This document shows, one piece after another, positions 55,487-64,000 of a DNA stretch of 64,000 nt. How positions within the stretch are numbered: the stretch's first letter is position 1; each line of letters opens with the position of its first letter. The stretch is from Gammaproteobacteria bacterium (lineage in GTDB: Bacteria > Pseudomonadota > Gammaproteobacteria > HTCC5015). The notes beneath the pieces were generated by a model. That model was not told the origin of the DNA, searched no databases, and worked only from the letters and a program-made list of their open reading frames with translations. The stretch covers positions 434,001-498,000 of the forward strand of contig JACDDA010000001.1 of NCBI GenBank assembly GCA_013817245.1, read 5' to 3'. Made by a program: the position numbers and the translations under genes.

Positions 55487-56827
55487 ATGTCTATCGAGCC
55501 TAATGTGAAAGTTTCTATTGAGTCCGATCTAGAAGTTCAGGGGAAATCAACTCCGTGCAAATCTTCTATGTGCGGAGCAGCAGGAAATTCATCTGCTGAA
55601 AAATTAAATCTTGGTTGCTTTTGCAAAACACTTAATCGTGAACAACTCGATTCAATATTAAAAGCCGATGATTTAACTCAGGCCGTATTGCAAACGCAGC
55701 CACAACTTTTTTCCAACACCACGGTTTTTATTTCGCCAACTCAACTAGCTCAAATACAAGAAGTTGTACACGCCATTGAACGTATCGTTCAATTAACAGA
55801 GTTTCAAGAAATGGCATTAGTTGCTGCGGATGATGCGGCAATATTAAATGCGGGGAATTCTGGCGTATTTATGGGCTATGATTTTCATTTATCCGACACT
55901 GGTCCTCAGATCATTGAAATCAACACCAATGCGGGTGGCGCATTTTTAAATGCAGCCCTCTTAAGTGCGCAAACTGAATGCTGTCGCGAAGCAGAATCGT
56001 TATTGCCGCTAGCAAAAGTCGCTATTGATGATCAATTTATCGCAATGTTTTTAAACGAATGGCGTTATCAAAATATTGATTTACCTTTGGTGCGCGTTGC
56101 CATTGTCGATGAAAACCCTCAACAACAATTTCTTTATCCCGAATTTAGAATGGCAAAACGCTTATTTGAGCGTCATGGTATAGAGGCCGTCATTGTTGAT
56201 CCACAACAACTCATCTTTGAAAACAATATCCTCAGTGTGAACGGAGATAAAATTGATTTGGTCTACAATCGACTAACTGATTTTTCGTTGCGTCACAAAA
56301 ATTCATCTGCGTTACGCGCAGCTTATTTGAATGGCTCGGTAGTCGTTACTCCTAATCCGCATCATCACACACTCTATGCAAACAAACGCAACCTTGCTTT
56401 GCTAAGCAATGCAGACACATTAAAGAAATTAGGTGTTAGCGAAGCAGATATTAATATCGTCACAACAGCTGTTCCAATAACACGCATGGTAAGTAGCCTG
56501 AATGCCGAACAATTATGGGCTGAGCGAAAACACCTATTTTTTAAACCGACAACGGGTTTTGGTAGTCGCGCAACCTATCGCGGCGACAAACTTACAAAAC
56601 GCGTATGGGACGAAATAATAAGCGGCGAGTATGTGGCGCAACGCGTGGTGCTGCCCAGTGAGCGTGGTGTGTTTGTTGATGGACAAGAGACAGCATTAAA
56701 AATGGATATTCGTGCGTATGTTTATGAAGGTGAAATCCAATTGCTCGCCGCACGTCTTTATCAAGGACAAACAACTAATTTTAGAACGAATGGTGGTGGA
56801 TTTGCGCCAGTGTTTATTGCGAATTAA
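55487..56827 (+). CDS. ATP-grasp-like protein with Cys-rich N-terminus (unknown)
   Basis: The 446-residue protein starts 2 bases after the copper-ATPase stop and is translated with it. Residues 20-50 carry C-x-x-x-M-C and G-C-F-C motifs that could bind metal. The body resembles the circularly permuted ATP-grasp/glutathionylspermidine-synthetase-like group: VFMGYDFHLSDTGPQIIEINTNAGGAFLNAAL near 125-155, VRVAIVDENPQQQFLYPEF, LVYNRLTDFSLR, LFFKPTTGFGSRATYRGDKL near 348-367 and ALKMDIRAYVYEGEIQLLAARLYQGQTTNFRTNGGGFAPV (in pieces) near 404-442. Peptide-ligase chemistry is inferred; the substrate is not known. Confidence 0.6.
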   Translation: MSIEPNVKVSIESDLEVQGKSTPCKSSMCGAAGNSSAEKLNLGCFCKTLNREQLDSILKADDLTQAVLQTQPQLFSNTTVFISPTQLAQIQEVVHAIERIVQLTEFQEMALVAADDAAILNAGNSGVFMGYDFHLSDTGPQIIEINTNAGGAFLNAALLSAQTECCREAESLLPLAKVAIDDQFIAMFLNEWRYQNIDLPLVRVAIVDENPQQQFLYPEFRMAKRLFERHGIEAVIVDPQQLIFENNILSVNGDKIDLVYNRLTDFSLRHKNSSALRAAYLNGSVVVTPNPHHHTLYANKRNLALLSNADTLKKLGVSEADINIVTTAVPITRMVSSLNAEQLWAERKHLFFKPTTGFGSRATYRGDKLTKRVWDEIISGEYVAQRVVLPSERGVFVDGQETALKMDIRAYVYEGEIQLLAARLYQGQTTNFRTNGGGFAPVFIAN

Positions 56828-56924
56828 TACGATCAATTTTCCCTATCTAGACGACCAAGCAATATAAGTGAAGTTGACACAATCAACATGCGTTCAAGTA
56901 AACAGCGCGCATTGGAGTAACACA

Positions 56925-58598
56925 ATGAATCAAACCGATGCAGCGATGATCATCAGTCCGTTAGCTGGAAAATCAGCACCAACTGAAATGCTCGTCAATG
57001 TCGCCAAACTTGTCACGGCCTATTACAACGAAGTACCTGATCCTGCTATTGCGCAACAGCGTGTTGCATTTGGCACTTCAGGTCATCGCGGCTCGTCGTT
57101 CAACAAAAGTTTCAACGAAGCGCATGTGCTCGCGATCAGTCAGGCGATTTGCTTGTATCGCAAAAAAGAAGGCATCAATGGTCCGTTGTTTATCGGCATC
57201 GATACGCACGCATTATCGGAACCGGCGTTTGCCAGTGCGATGGAAGTGCTCGCCGCCAATGGTGTTGAAGTGATGATGGCAACGGTGGGCGAATACACGC
57301 CGACGCCCGCTATTTCACACGCGATTCTTTGCTATAACCGTGGCCGCACGCGTGGCTTGGCCGATGGCATTGTGATTACGCCTTCACATAATCCGCCCGA
57401 CAACGGCGGCTTTAAATACAACTCATCCAATGGTGGACCGGCGGATACGAGTATCACGCGCTGGATCGAACAGCAGGCTAACGTGCTGCTGGAAAATAAA
57501 TTGCGCGATGTGCAGCGCATGTCTTTTGAGAAAGCATTACGCGCAGCGACTACGCACACGCACGATTTTCTTAATACGTACGTCAATGACTTAGAAAATG
57601 TTATCGACATGACAGCCATTCGCGCCGCGAAAATTCGCATGGGTGTCGATCCACTCGGCGGCGCCGGTGTGAATTATTGGCCCGCGATTGCGGCGCATTA
57701 CAAACTCGATCTTACGGTCGTTAATTCTGTTGTCGATGCGACTTTTCGTTTTATAACGGTCGATTGGGATGGACAGATTCGCATGGATCCATCATCGCCT
57801 TATGCGATGCAAAGTTTGATCGCGTTGAAAGATCGTTTCGATATCGCATTTGCCTGTGATACCGATCACGACCGCCACGGCATTGTTACGCACAGCGCTG
57901 GGTTAATGCCACCCAATCATTATTTAGCGGTAGCTAGCGATTATTTATTTCAAAATCGACCCAAATGGAGTGCGAACGCGGCGATTGGTAAAACCGTGGT
58001 AAGCAGTCAGATGATCGACCGCGTGAGCGCGAAGCTGCAAAGAAAATTATACGAAGTGCCGGTTGGTTTTAAATGGTTTGCTGCAGGTCTGCTTGATGGT
58101 TCATTGGGCTTTGCCGGTGAAGAAAGTGCAGGTGCATCTTTTCTGCGTCGCGACGGCACGGCTTGGAGTACTGACAAAGACGGCTTGATACCCGCGTTAT
58201 TATCGGCGGAAATTATCGCCCGCACAGGGCGCGATCCTGCGCAAATTTATCGCGATTTAACGCGCGACCTCGGTGAGCCTTTTGCCGACAGAGTACAAAC
58301 TGCCGCGACACCGAGGCAGAAAGAAAAGCTGGCGAAATTATCACGGCAGCAAGTGAAATCGACGCTGTTGGCTGGTGAAAAAATTTGCGCGATTATCACG
58401 CGCGCACCCGGTAACGATGCCGACATCGGTGGGTTAAAAGTGGAAACCGAACACGGTTGGTTTGCTGCACGACCATCCGGCACCGAAAATCTCTACAAGA
58501 TTTACGCCGAGAGTTTTGTGGGAGTTGATCATCTCAAGCGCATTCTGGATGAAGCTCAAACTATCGTTGATAACGCATTAGTGTCAGCTGAGTCTTAA
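56925..58598 (+). CDS. pgm: Phosphoglucomutase, alpha-D-glucose-specific
   Basis: Pgm interconverts glucose-1- and glucose-6-phosphate. The sequence contains [10 protein letters not shown], the catalytic serine loop [17 protein letters not shown] near 158-174, the metal-binding [22 protein letters not shown] with GFKWF nearby, and the sugar-phosphate loop [17 protein letters not shown] near 519-535. The start is the ATG at 56925 with GGAG; the product has 557 residues. It feeds glucose-6-phosphate to the zwf-gnd route or draws it to glucan synthesis. Confidence 0.96.
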   Translation: MNQTDAAMIISPLAGKSAPTEMLVNVAKLVTAYYNEVPDPAIAQQRVAFGTSGHRGSSFNKSFNEAHVLAISQAICLYRKKEGINGPLFIGIDTHALSEPAFASAMEVLAANGVEVMMATVGEYTPTPAISHAILCYNRGRTRGLADGIVITPSHNPPDNGGFKYNSSNGGPADTSITRWIEQQANVLLENKLRDVQRMSFEKALRAATTHTHDFLNTYVNDLENVIDMTAIRAAKIRMGVDPLGGAGVNYWPAIAAHYKLDLTVVNSVVDATFRFITVDWDGQIRMDPSSPYAMQSLIALKDRFDIAFACDTDHDRHGIVTHSAGLMPPNHYLAVASDYLFQNRPKWSANAAIGKTVVSSQMIDRVSAKLQRKLYEVPVGFKWFAAGLLDGSLGFAGEESAGASFLRRDGTAWSTDKDGLIPALLSAEIIARTGRDPAQIYRDLTRDLGEPFADRVQTAATPRQKEKLAKLSRQQVKSTLLAGEKICAIITRAPGNDADIGGLKVETEHGWFAARPSGTENLYKIYAESFVGVDHLKRILDEAQTIVDNALVSAES

Positions 58599-58625
58599 TA
58601 TGAAATCCCTTATGAAATCCCTTAT
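58599..58625 (+). repeat. 12-bp tandem repeat upstream of ackA
   Basis: TATGAAATCCCT occurs twice in direct tandem (58599-58610, 58611-58622) and begins a third time. It lies between the pgm stop and the acetate kinase start. Confidence 0.85.
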
Positions 58626-58652
58626 GAACTCACTGTGAAGTTGGAAAATTTA

Positions 58653-59837
58653 ATGAGTGCTATGCAGACAATTTTAATAATCAACAGCGGCTCATCGAGC
58701 ATCAAGTTTGCATTGTTTTCTTCAAAAGAATCTTTGGTGCATGTACTTGAAGGAAAGATTGAAGGCATTGGTTTTTTACAGGGTAGTTTCACTATAAAAA
58801 GTTTGGAAGAAAAAAATAATCTCTCGCGCTCGCTGGTAATAGCGGATCACAAAGTTGCTACAAGTTTGCTGATGGATTGGATTCAGCTGCGAATTGAACC
58901 GGATACCTTAATCGCAGTGGGCCATCGCGTGGTGCATGGTGGACAGAAGTATGATCAAGCACAACGCATCACATCCGAGCTCATTGAAGAGTTGCATCAG
59001 CTTAGTTCCTTGGCTCCCGAACATTTGCCGCATGAAATAGCCTTGATAGAGGCTTTTAATTATCAGTTTCCAGATTTGGCACAAGTCGCCTGTTTTGATA
59101 CGGCTTTTCATCATGAGATGCCGAGAGTCGCAAAACTATTTCCCATTCCTCGACGTTATGAGAAGCAAGGCATCTATCGCTATGGTTTTCATGGTTTGTC
59201 CTGCGCCTATGTAATGCAGGAGCTTGAAGGTCTTGGTACAGCGAAGGGGCGCGTCATACTCGCTCATTTGGGAAATGGTGCCAGCATGACAGCCATTCTT
59301 GATGGTCGCAGCGTCGATACCAGCATGGGACTTACGCCCGCTGCCGGATTGATGATGAGTACTCGTTCTGGTGACATCGATCCAGGATTGGCCGCCTTTC
59401 TGGTGGGTAACGAACAGATGACCGCATCACAATATGATCACATGATAAACCATGAATCAGGATTACTCGGTATATCCGAAATCAGCGCCGATATGAATGA
59501 GTTGCTTGCTCAGGAGAAACAGGACATGCGTGCGGCAGAAGCGATAGCCCTATTTTGTTATCACGCTAAGAAAATGCTTGGCGCTTATATGGCAGTTCTT
59601 GGTGGACTCGATACCTTGGTTTTTACTGGCGGCATTGGTGAAAACGCATCTCGGATTCGCACGCGTATCTGTGACGGTCTTAAGTTTTTTGGCATCGAAT
59701 TAAACGAGTCGCTCAATGCACTGAATGCGCACGTTATTTCAACAAACGATAGTCGTGTGACAGTTCGCGTTATTAAAACCAACGAAGAACTGATGATTGC
59801 GCAATCTGTTTGTCGTGTTCTCGATATTGGTATTTAA
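58653..59837 (+). CDS. ackA: Acetate kinase
   Basis: AckA converts acetyl phosphate and ADP to acetate and ATP. Motifs: TILIINSGSSSIKFALF at the start, VGHRVVHGGQKY, ACFDTAFHHEMP, YGFHGLSCAYV, LAHLGNGASMTAI, DTSMGLTPAAGLMMSTRSGDIDPG and FTGGIGENASRIR. The ATG at 58653 is preferred over GTG at 58635; an alternative at 58662 exists. The phosphoketolase gene begins directly after the stop. Confidence 0.96.
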   Translation: MSAMQTILIINSGSSSIKFALFSSKESLVHVLEGKIEGIGFLQGSFTIKSLEEKNNLSRSLVIADHKVATSLLMDWIQLRIEPDTLIAVGHRVVHGGQKYDQAQRITSELIEELHQLSSLAPEHLPHEIALIEAFNYQFPDLAQVACFDTAFHHEMPRVAKLFPIPRRYEKQGIYRYGFHGLSCAYVMQELEGLGTAKGRVILAHLGNGASMTAILDGRSVDTSMGLTPAAGLMMSTRSGDIDPGLAAFLVGNEQMTASQYDHMINHESGLLGISEISADMNELLAQEKQDMRAAEAIALFCYHAKKMLGAYMAVLGGLDTLVFTGGIGENASRIRTRICDGLKFFGIELNESLNALNAHVISTNDSRVTVRVIKTNEELMIAQSVCRVLDIGI

Positions 59838-62231
59838 ATGTATATAGATGAAGCAAGAAAAATGAAACCTTATTCAAAAACACTGTCTGCTGAATTGCTG
59901 CGTAAAATTGATGCTTATTGGCGTGCAGCAAACTACTTATCTGTCGGCCAGATTTTTCTCTACGCCAATCCGCTGCTCAAGCGAGCGTTGGTGATGGAGG
60001 ATGTGAAGCGGATGTTGTTGGGGCATTGGGGTACAACCCCGGGACAAAACTTTGTTTATGTGCACTTGAACCGCGTTATCAAAAAATATGATCTTAATAT
60101 GATTTATGTATCCGGTCCGGGCCATGGTGGTCCAGCCATCGTAGCAAACACTTATCTCGAAGGTACTTACAGCGAAATTTATCCCGATATCAGCCAGGAT
60201 GAAGCGGGATTACAAAAACTTTTTCTACAATTTTCTTTTCCAGGTGGTATTCCCAGCCATGTTTCGCCTGAATGCCCTGGCTCAATTCACGAAGGCGGTG
60301 AACTGGGTTATTCACTGAGCCATTCCTTTGGTGCGGTGTTTGACAATCCGGATCTTGTGGTGGCTTGTGTTGTAGGTGATGGCGAAGCGGAAACCGGTCC
60401 ATTAGCGACAGCATGGCACTCAAATAAATTTCTCAATCCAGCAACGGATGGTGCGGTATTACCGATTCTGCATCTTAATGGCTACAAGATTGCCAACCCG
60501 GCGCTGCTAGCGCGCATCACCCACGAAGAATTGGACCAACTGCTCCGAGGCTACGGCTGGATTCCGCACTATGTCGAGGGACATGAACCAGAGCTGATGC
60601 ATGAGGCAATGGCGGCGGCGCTGGATACAGTGGTGGAGCAAATTAAAAAAATTCAACAGGATGCGCGCGTTCATGGCGAATGCATTCGTCCACGCTGGCC
60701 GATGATCGTTCTCAAATCTCCCAAAGGTTGGACCGGTCCAAAAATGGTTGATGGACAACAAATTGAAGATACATTTCGTGCGCATCAAGTGCCACTTCAT
60801 CCTCGAGTGCATCCTGAACATCTCCAATTATTGGAAGATTGGATGAAGAGTTACCGGCCTCACGAACTCTTTAATGAACTTGGATGCTTGAATACAGAAT
60901 TAGCTGAACTGGCGCCCACCGGTGATCGGCGGATGGGCGCGAATCCGCACGCCAATGGCGGCATCTTGCTATGTGACCTGCGCATGCCAGATTTCCGCGA
61001 CTATGCCCAAAGCGTACCCGTGCCTGGAACGCGTGGTGGTGGCGATACGCGTGTGCTCGGTCCATTCTTGCGCGATGTCGCTAAATTGAATCAGGAGCAG
61101 CGGAATTTCCGCGTCTTCGGTCCGGACGAAACGCTTTCCAACGGACTCGGAGCCTTGTTCGAACAGACCGCGCGCCAGTGGGATACCGCAACCATGCCGA
61201 ATGACGAATTCCTCGCCCCGGACGGACAAGTGCTGGATTCAATGCTCAGCGAACACCAATGCGAAGGTTGGCTCGAAGGCTATCTGCTTACCGGCCGCCA
61301 TGGACTTTTTAACTGCTATGAAGCTTTCATCCATATCATCGATTCAATGTTCAACCAGCATGCCAAATGGCTGAAGGTCACAAACCATCTGCCCTGGCGC
61401 CGCAAGATCGCTTCGCTGAACTACCTGCTGGCTTCGCATGTGTGGCGCCAGGATCACAACGGCTTTACTCATCAAGATCCTGGTTTTATTGACCATGTGG
61501 TGAACAAGAAACCCGAGGTAGTACGGGTTTACCTGCCGCCGGATGCGAACTGCCTGCTTTCGGTCATGGACCACTGCCTGCGCAGTCGCCACTATGTCAA
61601 CGTGGTGATCGCGGGTAAACACCCGGCGCCGCAATGGCTGAGCATGGATGCCGCCGTCAAGCATTGCAGTGCGGGCATCGGCATCTGGCAATGGGCCAGT
61701 AATAATCACGATAGTGCGCCGGATGTGGTGATGGCTTGTTGTGGAGACGTGCCCACATTAGAAACACTTGCGGCTGTTTCTATTCTGCATGAGCATCTAC
61801 CCGAACTTAAAATTCGCGTAGTCAACGTCGTCGATTTGATGAAACTTCAACCCGCAAGTGAACATCCGCACGGCTTGAGTGATGTGGATTTTGACGAACT
61901 GTTTACTAAAGACAAACCGGTCATCTTCGCTTATCACGCTTACCCGTGGTTGATCCACCGACTAACTTACCGCCGTACTAATCACAACAATATTCACGTT
62001 CGTGGTTACAAGGAAGAAGGCACCATCACTACGCCCTTTGATATGACCGTGCTAAACGATCTGGATCGCTTTCATCTGGTGATGGACGCCATCGACCGTC
62101 TGCCACAGACCGGTGAGAAAGGGATTTATTTAAAGCAACAGCTCAAGGATAAATTGATCGAGCACCGGCATTACATCAATAAATACGGTGAGGACTTGCC
62201 GGAAATACGCAACTGGAAATGGCGCGAGTGA
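59838..62231 (+). CDS. xfp: Xylulose-5-phosphate/fructose-6-phosphate phosphoketolase
   Basis: Phosphoketolase splits xylulose-5-phosphate with phosphate into acetyl phosphate and glyceraldehyde-3-phosphate. The 797-residue enzyme has [51 protein letters not shown] in two stretches near 130-165, the TPP motif [22 protein letters not shown] near 180-201 and [16 protein letters not shown], all present. The ATG at 59838 abuts the ackA stop; an ATG at 59862 is also possible. The stop overlaps the DUF2254 start by one base. The 3' part of the gene looks more GC-rich. Confidence 0.96.
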   Translation: MYIDEARKMKPYSKTLSAELLRKIDAYWRAANYLSVGQIFLYANPLLKRALVMEDVKRMLLGHWGTTPGQNFVYVHLNRVIKKYDLNMIYVSGPGHGGPAIVANTYLEGTYSEIYPDISQDEAGLQKLFLQFSFPGGIPSHVSPECPGSIHEGGELGYSLSHSFGAVFDNPDLVVACVVGDGEAETGPLATAWHSNKFLNPATDGAVLPILHLNGYKIANPALLARITHEELDQLLRGYGWIPHYVEGHEPELMHEAMAAALDTVVEQIKKIQQDARVHGECIRPRWPMIVLKSPKGWTGPKMVDGQQIEDTFRAHQVPLHPRVHPEHLQLLEDWMKSYRPHELFNELGCLNTELAELAPTGDRRMGANPHANGGILLCDLRMPDFRDYAQSVPVPGTRGGGDTRVLGPFLRDVAKLNQEQRNFRVFGPDETLSNGLGALFEQTARQWDTATMPNDEFLAPDGQVLDSMLSEHQCEGWLEGYLLTGRHGLFNCYEAFIHIIDSMFNQHAKWLKVTNHLPWRRKIASLNYLLASHVWRQDHNGFTHQDPGFIDHVVNKKPEVVRVYLPPDANCLLSVMDHCLRSRHYVNVVIAGKHPAPQWLSMDAAVKHCSAGIGIWQWASNNHDSAPDVVMACCGDVPTLETLAAVSILHEHLPELKIRVVNVVDLMKLQPASEHPHGLSDVDFDELFTKDKPVIFAYHAYPWLIHRLTYRRTNHNNIHVRGYKEEGTITTPFDMTVLNDLDRFHLVMDAIDRLPQTGEKGIYLKQQLKDKLIEHRHYINKYGEDLPEIRNWKWRE

Positions 62232-63562
62232 TGAATAGCCCTCGACGCGTCTGGAACCATTTGTGGTCGAGCTTCTGGTTCTTGCCGTCAATGATTGTCG
62301 TGATGTGCATGGTCTTTGCGGTAGTCATGATCGAAGCAGACTCTATGACGAGCGATCAATTCCTGGCGCAGTGGCCACGCCTGTTTGGAGCCGGAGCGAC
62401 GGGCGCGCAAGCGCTAATGTCCACCATCGCTAGTTCGATGATGTCGGTGATTGGCGTCACATTCTCCGTGGTCTTGGTGGCGCTGGCACTGGCTTCGAGC
62501 CAATACACATCACGCATATTGCGGAACTTCATAAATAGTCGGACTACGCAGGCCATTCTTGGCATATTCGCTGGTAACTTTGTCTACTGCTTGATCGTCA
62601 TTCGCGCCATTCGCAGTGGCGATGAGGGCGCGTTTGTCCCGAATCTCGCGGTGTTCATGGGGGTAGTACTCGCAATCGTCAGCGTTGGCGTTCTCATCTT
62701 CTTCATCCATCACATCGCCTCCTCGATCCAAGCGTCTGCCATCATTTCGTCCGTAGCCAAAGAGACCATTAGCGTCATTGATAAACTTTTTCCCCAGCAA
62801 CTCGGGCAGGAGCCGGGCGAAGACGTCGACGCTCCGCCGCAACAGACGTCGTCGGAGCGAGAATGGCACCCTATTACGGTCACGGAGAGCGGTTACATCC
62901 AGAGTGTGGATTACGAAGCGCTCCTGCAGGTAGCCCGTGAGCAAGCAACAATCGTTCGCATGGAGCACGCCATCGGCGAGTTCGCGGTCGAAGAAACGGC
63001 GCTCGTGTCCGTCGCTCTCGCAGGTCCACCGAATCGAGCAACGATTGCAGACTTGCAGGCGGCTTTCAGTATCTACAGCTACCGTACCGTGGAGCAGGAC
63101 GCTGCCTTCGGTATCCGGCAACTCGTCGATGTCGCGTTGAAAGCACTCTCGCCGGGCGTCAACGACGTCACCACCGCCATAACGTGCGTGGATTATTTGA
63201 CGGCGATTCTCTCGCGGCTTGCGACTCGACAGATACCTTCAACTCATCGTTACGATGACGGGGAACTGCGAGTGATCGCCAAGGGACCAAGTTTCGAGAG
63301 CTTGCTGAGCGAAGCGTTTGACCAGATCCGCAGCAGCGCGAGTGGCAATGTCGCCGTCATATCGCGAATGCTTGGAGCTCTTCAAACAATAGAAAGTTTG
63401 ACGAATCGCCCGGACCGACGGCGGGCGCTGCGCGAGCAGGTAGAGTTAATCGCTGAACTTGCTGGACGCACCGTTGAATCCCTCCATGAACGATCGAAAA
63501 TAGACGCGCGCCTGGCACCGGTGCGCTCGGCGCTCAAGACCGTGCCTGCGGAGTCAACATGA
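62231..63562 (+). CDS. DUF2254 membrane protein
   Basis: The 443-residue protein has an N-terminal block of four membrane helices (about 15-165), with the DUF2254 pattern ALMSTIASSMMSVIGVTFSVVLVALALASSQYTSRIL in pieces, and a cytosolic domain with SGYIQSVDYEALLQVAREQ and DAAFGIRQLVDVALKALSPGVNDVTTAI. The function of DUF2254 is unknown. The ATG at 62231 overlaps the xfp stop by one base; an upstream ATG at 62219 is in frame. The base composition is more GC-rich than the genes before it. Confidence 0.88.
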   Translation: MNSPRRVWNHLWSSFWFLPSMIVVMCMVFAVVMIEADSMTSDQFLAQWPRLFGAGATGAQALMSTIASSMMSVIGVTFSVVLVALALASSQYTSRILRNFINSRTTQAILGIFAGNFVYCLIVIRAIRSGDEGAFVPNLAVFMGVVLAIVSVGVLIFFIHHIASSIQASAIISSVAKETISVIDKLFPQQLGQEPGEDVDAPPQQTSSEREWHPITVTESGYIQSVDYEALLQVAREQATIVRMEHAIGEFAVEETALVSVALAGPPNRATIADLQAAFSIYSYRTVEQDAAFGIRQLVDVALKALSPGVNDVTTAITCVDYLTAILSRLATRQIPSTHRYDDGELRVIAKGPSFESLLSEAFDQIRSSASGNVAVISRMLGALQTIESLTNRPDRRRALREQVELIAELAGRTVESLHERSKIDARLAPVRSALKTVPAEST

Positions 63563-63714
63563 AAACGACCAGGGGAAAAAACGTCCTTCGGAGTTGGTCT
63601 TTCTCTCGGTTGGACAGACGCCCGCACGACGAGCATCGTCGGGCGCTCAGCACGGAACCAGAACCCCAAAGCCAGCAATCACAACAACCTAGCAAGGACA
63701 CAGACCATGAATGA
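63559..63714 (+). CDS. Small hypothetical frame between DUF2254 and baeRF genes
   Basis: An ATG that overlaps the DUF2254 stop (ATGA) opens a 51-codon frame with an Arg/Ser-rich start and a Gln/Pro-rich end. It overlaps the start of the next gene by 8 bases. No family is recognised and there is no ribosome site beyond GCGGAG; it may be spurious. Confidence 0.3.
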   Translation: MKTTRGKNVLRSWSFSRLDRRPHDEHRRALSTEPEPQSQQSQQPSKDTDHE

Positions 63715-64000
63715 CTCGACATCCCTGACCTCACTCACGAAAGAATCGCTCACCGAGCTCGTGGCCCCTCAATCGGCACCGTGTTTGTCACTGTACCAAC
63801 CGACGCACCGACGGTACCCAGAGAATCAGCAGGACCCGATCCGGTTTCGTAACCTCGTCAAGGAGTTAGAAACATCGCTTCTACAGGCCTATCCCTCAAT
63901 GGAGGCTCAATTGCTTCTAAAGCCATTCGAAGCACTCGCATCCGACAATGACTTCTGGAACCACACGCTCGACGGACTAGCGGTGCTGGGCACACCGGGC
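63707..64000 (+). CDS. baeRF-family protein (bacterial eRF1-like), N-terminal part
   Basis: The frame opens with an AAGGA site and ATG at 63707 and runs to the window edge: MNDSTSLTSLTKESLTELV, PCLSLYQPTHRRYPENQQDPIRF, RNLVKELETSLL and a run with WNHTLDGLAVLGTPG. This resembles the start of the bacterial archaeo-eukaryotic release factor-like (baeRF3/host-type) family: C-V/L-S-L/I-Y-x-P-T-x-R-x-x-x-E-x-x-Q-x-x-I/P-x-x-x-N-L. Such proteins are linked to ribosome rescue or stress; their role is unproven. The gene is cut by the window end. Confidence 0.7.
   Translation, partial: MNDSTSLTSLTKESLTELVAPQSAPCLSLYQPTHRRYPENQQDPIRFRNLVKELETSLLQAYPSMEAQLLLKPFEALASDNDFWNHTLDGLAVLGTPG

Noticed and set aside
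1-64000. CRISPR arrays, rRNA operons or prophage
   Set aside because: No regularly spaced repeats, rRNA signatures or phage structural genes were seen on either strand.

Overview
The window is bacterial chromosome from a gammaproteobacterium. The evidence is the neighbourhoods: proC-yggT-metX-metW; asmA-mutY-yggX followed by tRNA-Phe; rph-rdgB-hemW; rpmE beside a thermonuclease gene; lgt-thyA; and a PilH-like regulator are all orders typical of that class. Base composition is moderate in the first 38 kb and looks clearly more GC-rich at the right end. No genus can be fixed from the sequence alone. No rRNA, CRISPR array, prophage or intact insertion sequence was seen.

Layout. 1-3.2 kb (+): the end of proC, yggT, metX-metW and an HU-like gene. 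3.3-14.9 kb (mostly -): TerB-like protein, hspQ, a receiver protein, a KdpE/KdpD-like two-component pair, a tonB-exbB-exbD operon, tRNA-Phe, the asmA-mutY-yggX operon, a TSUP permease and yicC. 15-22.9 kb (+): rph, rdgB, hemW, a Rof-like protein, rpmE, a secreted nuclease, an M48 lipoprotein protease, a 5'-3' exonuclease and an RluE-type pseudouridine synthase, with one DUF4124 gene on the - strand. 22.9-28.7 kb (-): two paralogous exported LysM/FecR proteins and an outer-membrane TPR/beta-barrel protein, which may form one secretion or surface system. 28.8-35.1 kb: lgt-thyA (+), then pilH, cinA-like, hemH, an HNH nuclease and an nfeD/slipin pair (-). 35.1-35.7 kb: a 619-bp gene-free stretch upstream of priA with a cluster of DnaA boxes and an AT-rich run.

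38-64 kb is an accessory-looking block of central carbon metabolism: pgl-gnd-zwf, a 2934-residue cyclic beta-glucan synthase, HAD-transaldolase, a copper-type P-ATPase with a coupled ATP-grasp-like gene, phosphoglucomutase, acetate kinase and phosphoketolase, then DUF2254 and baeRF-type genes. Together these could carry glucose-6-phosphate through the oxidative pentose phosphate branch and phosphoketolase to acetyl phosphate and ATP.

The block holds three gene remnants found by reading between the annotated genes: an Na+-type F1Fo ATPase (N-ATPase) operon reduced to the start of its beta subunit and the end of its gamma subunit; a decayed N-terminal piece of glucose-6-phosphate isomerase directly after transaldolase, where an intact pgi would be expected; and a scrap of an IS3-like transposase beside pgl. 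They point to a laterally acquired region that is being trimmed.
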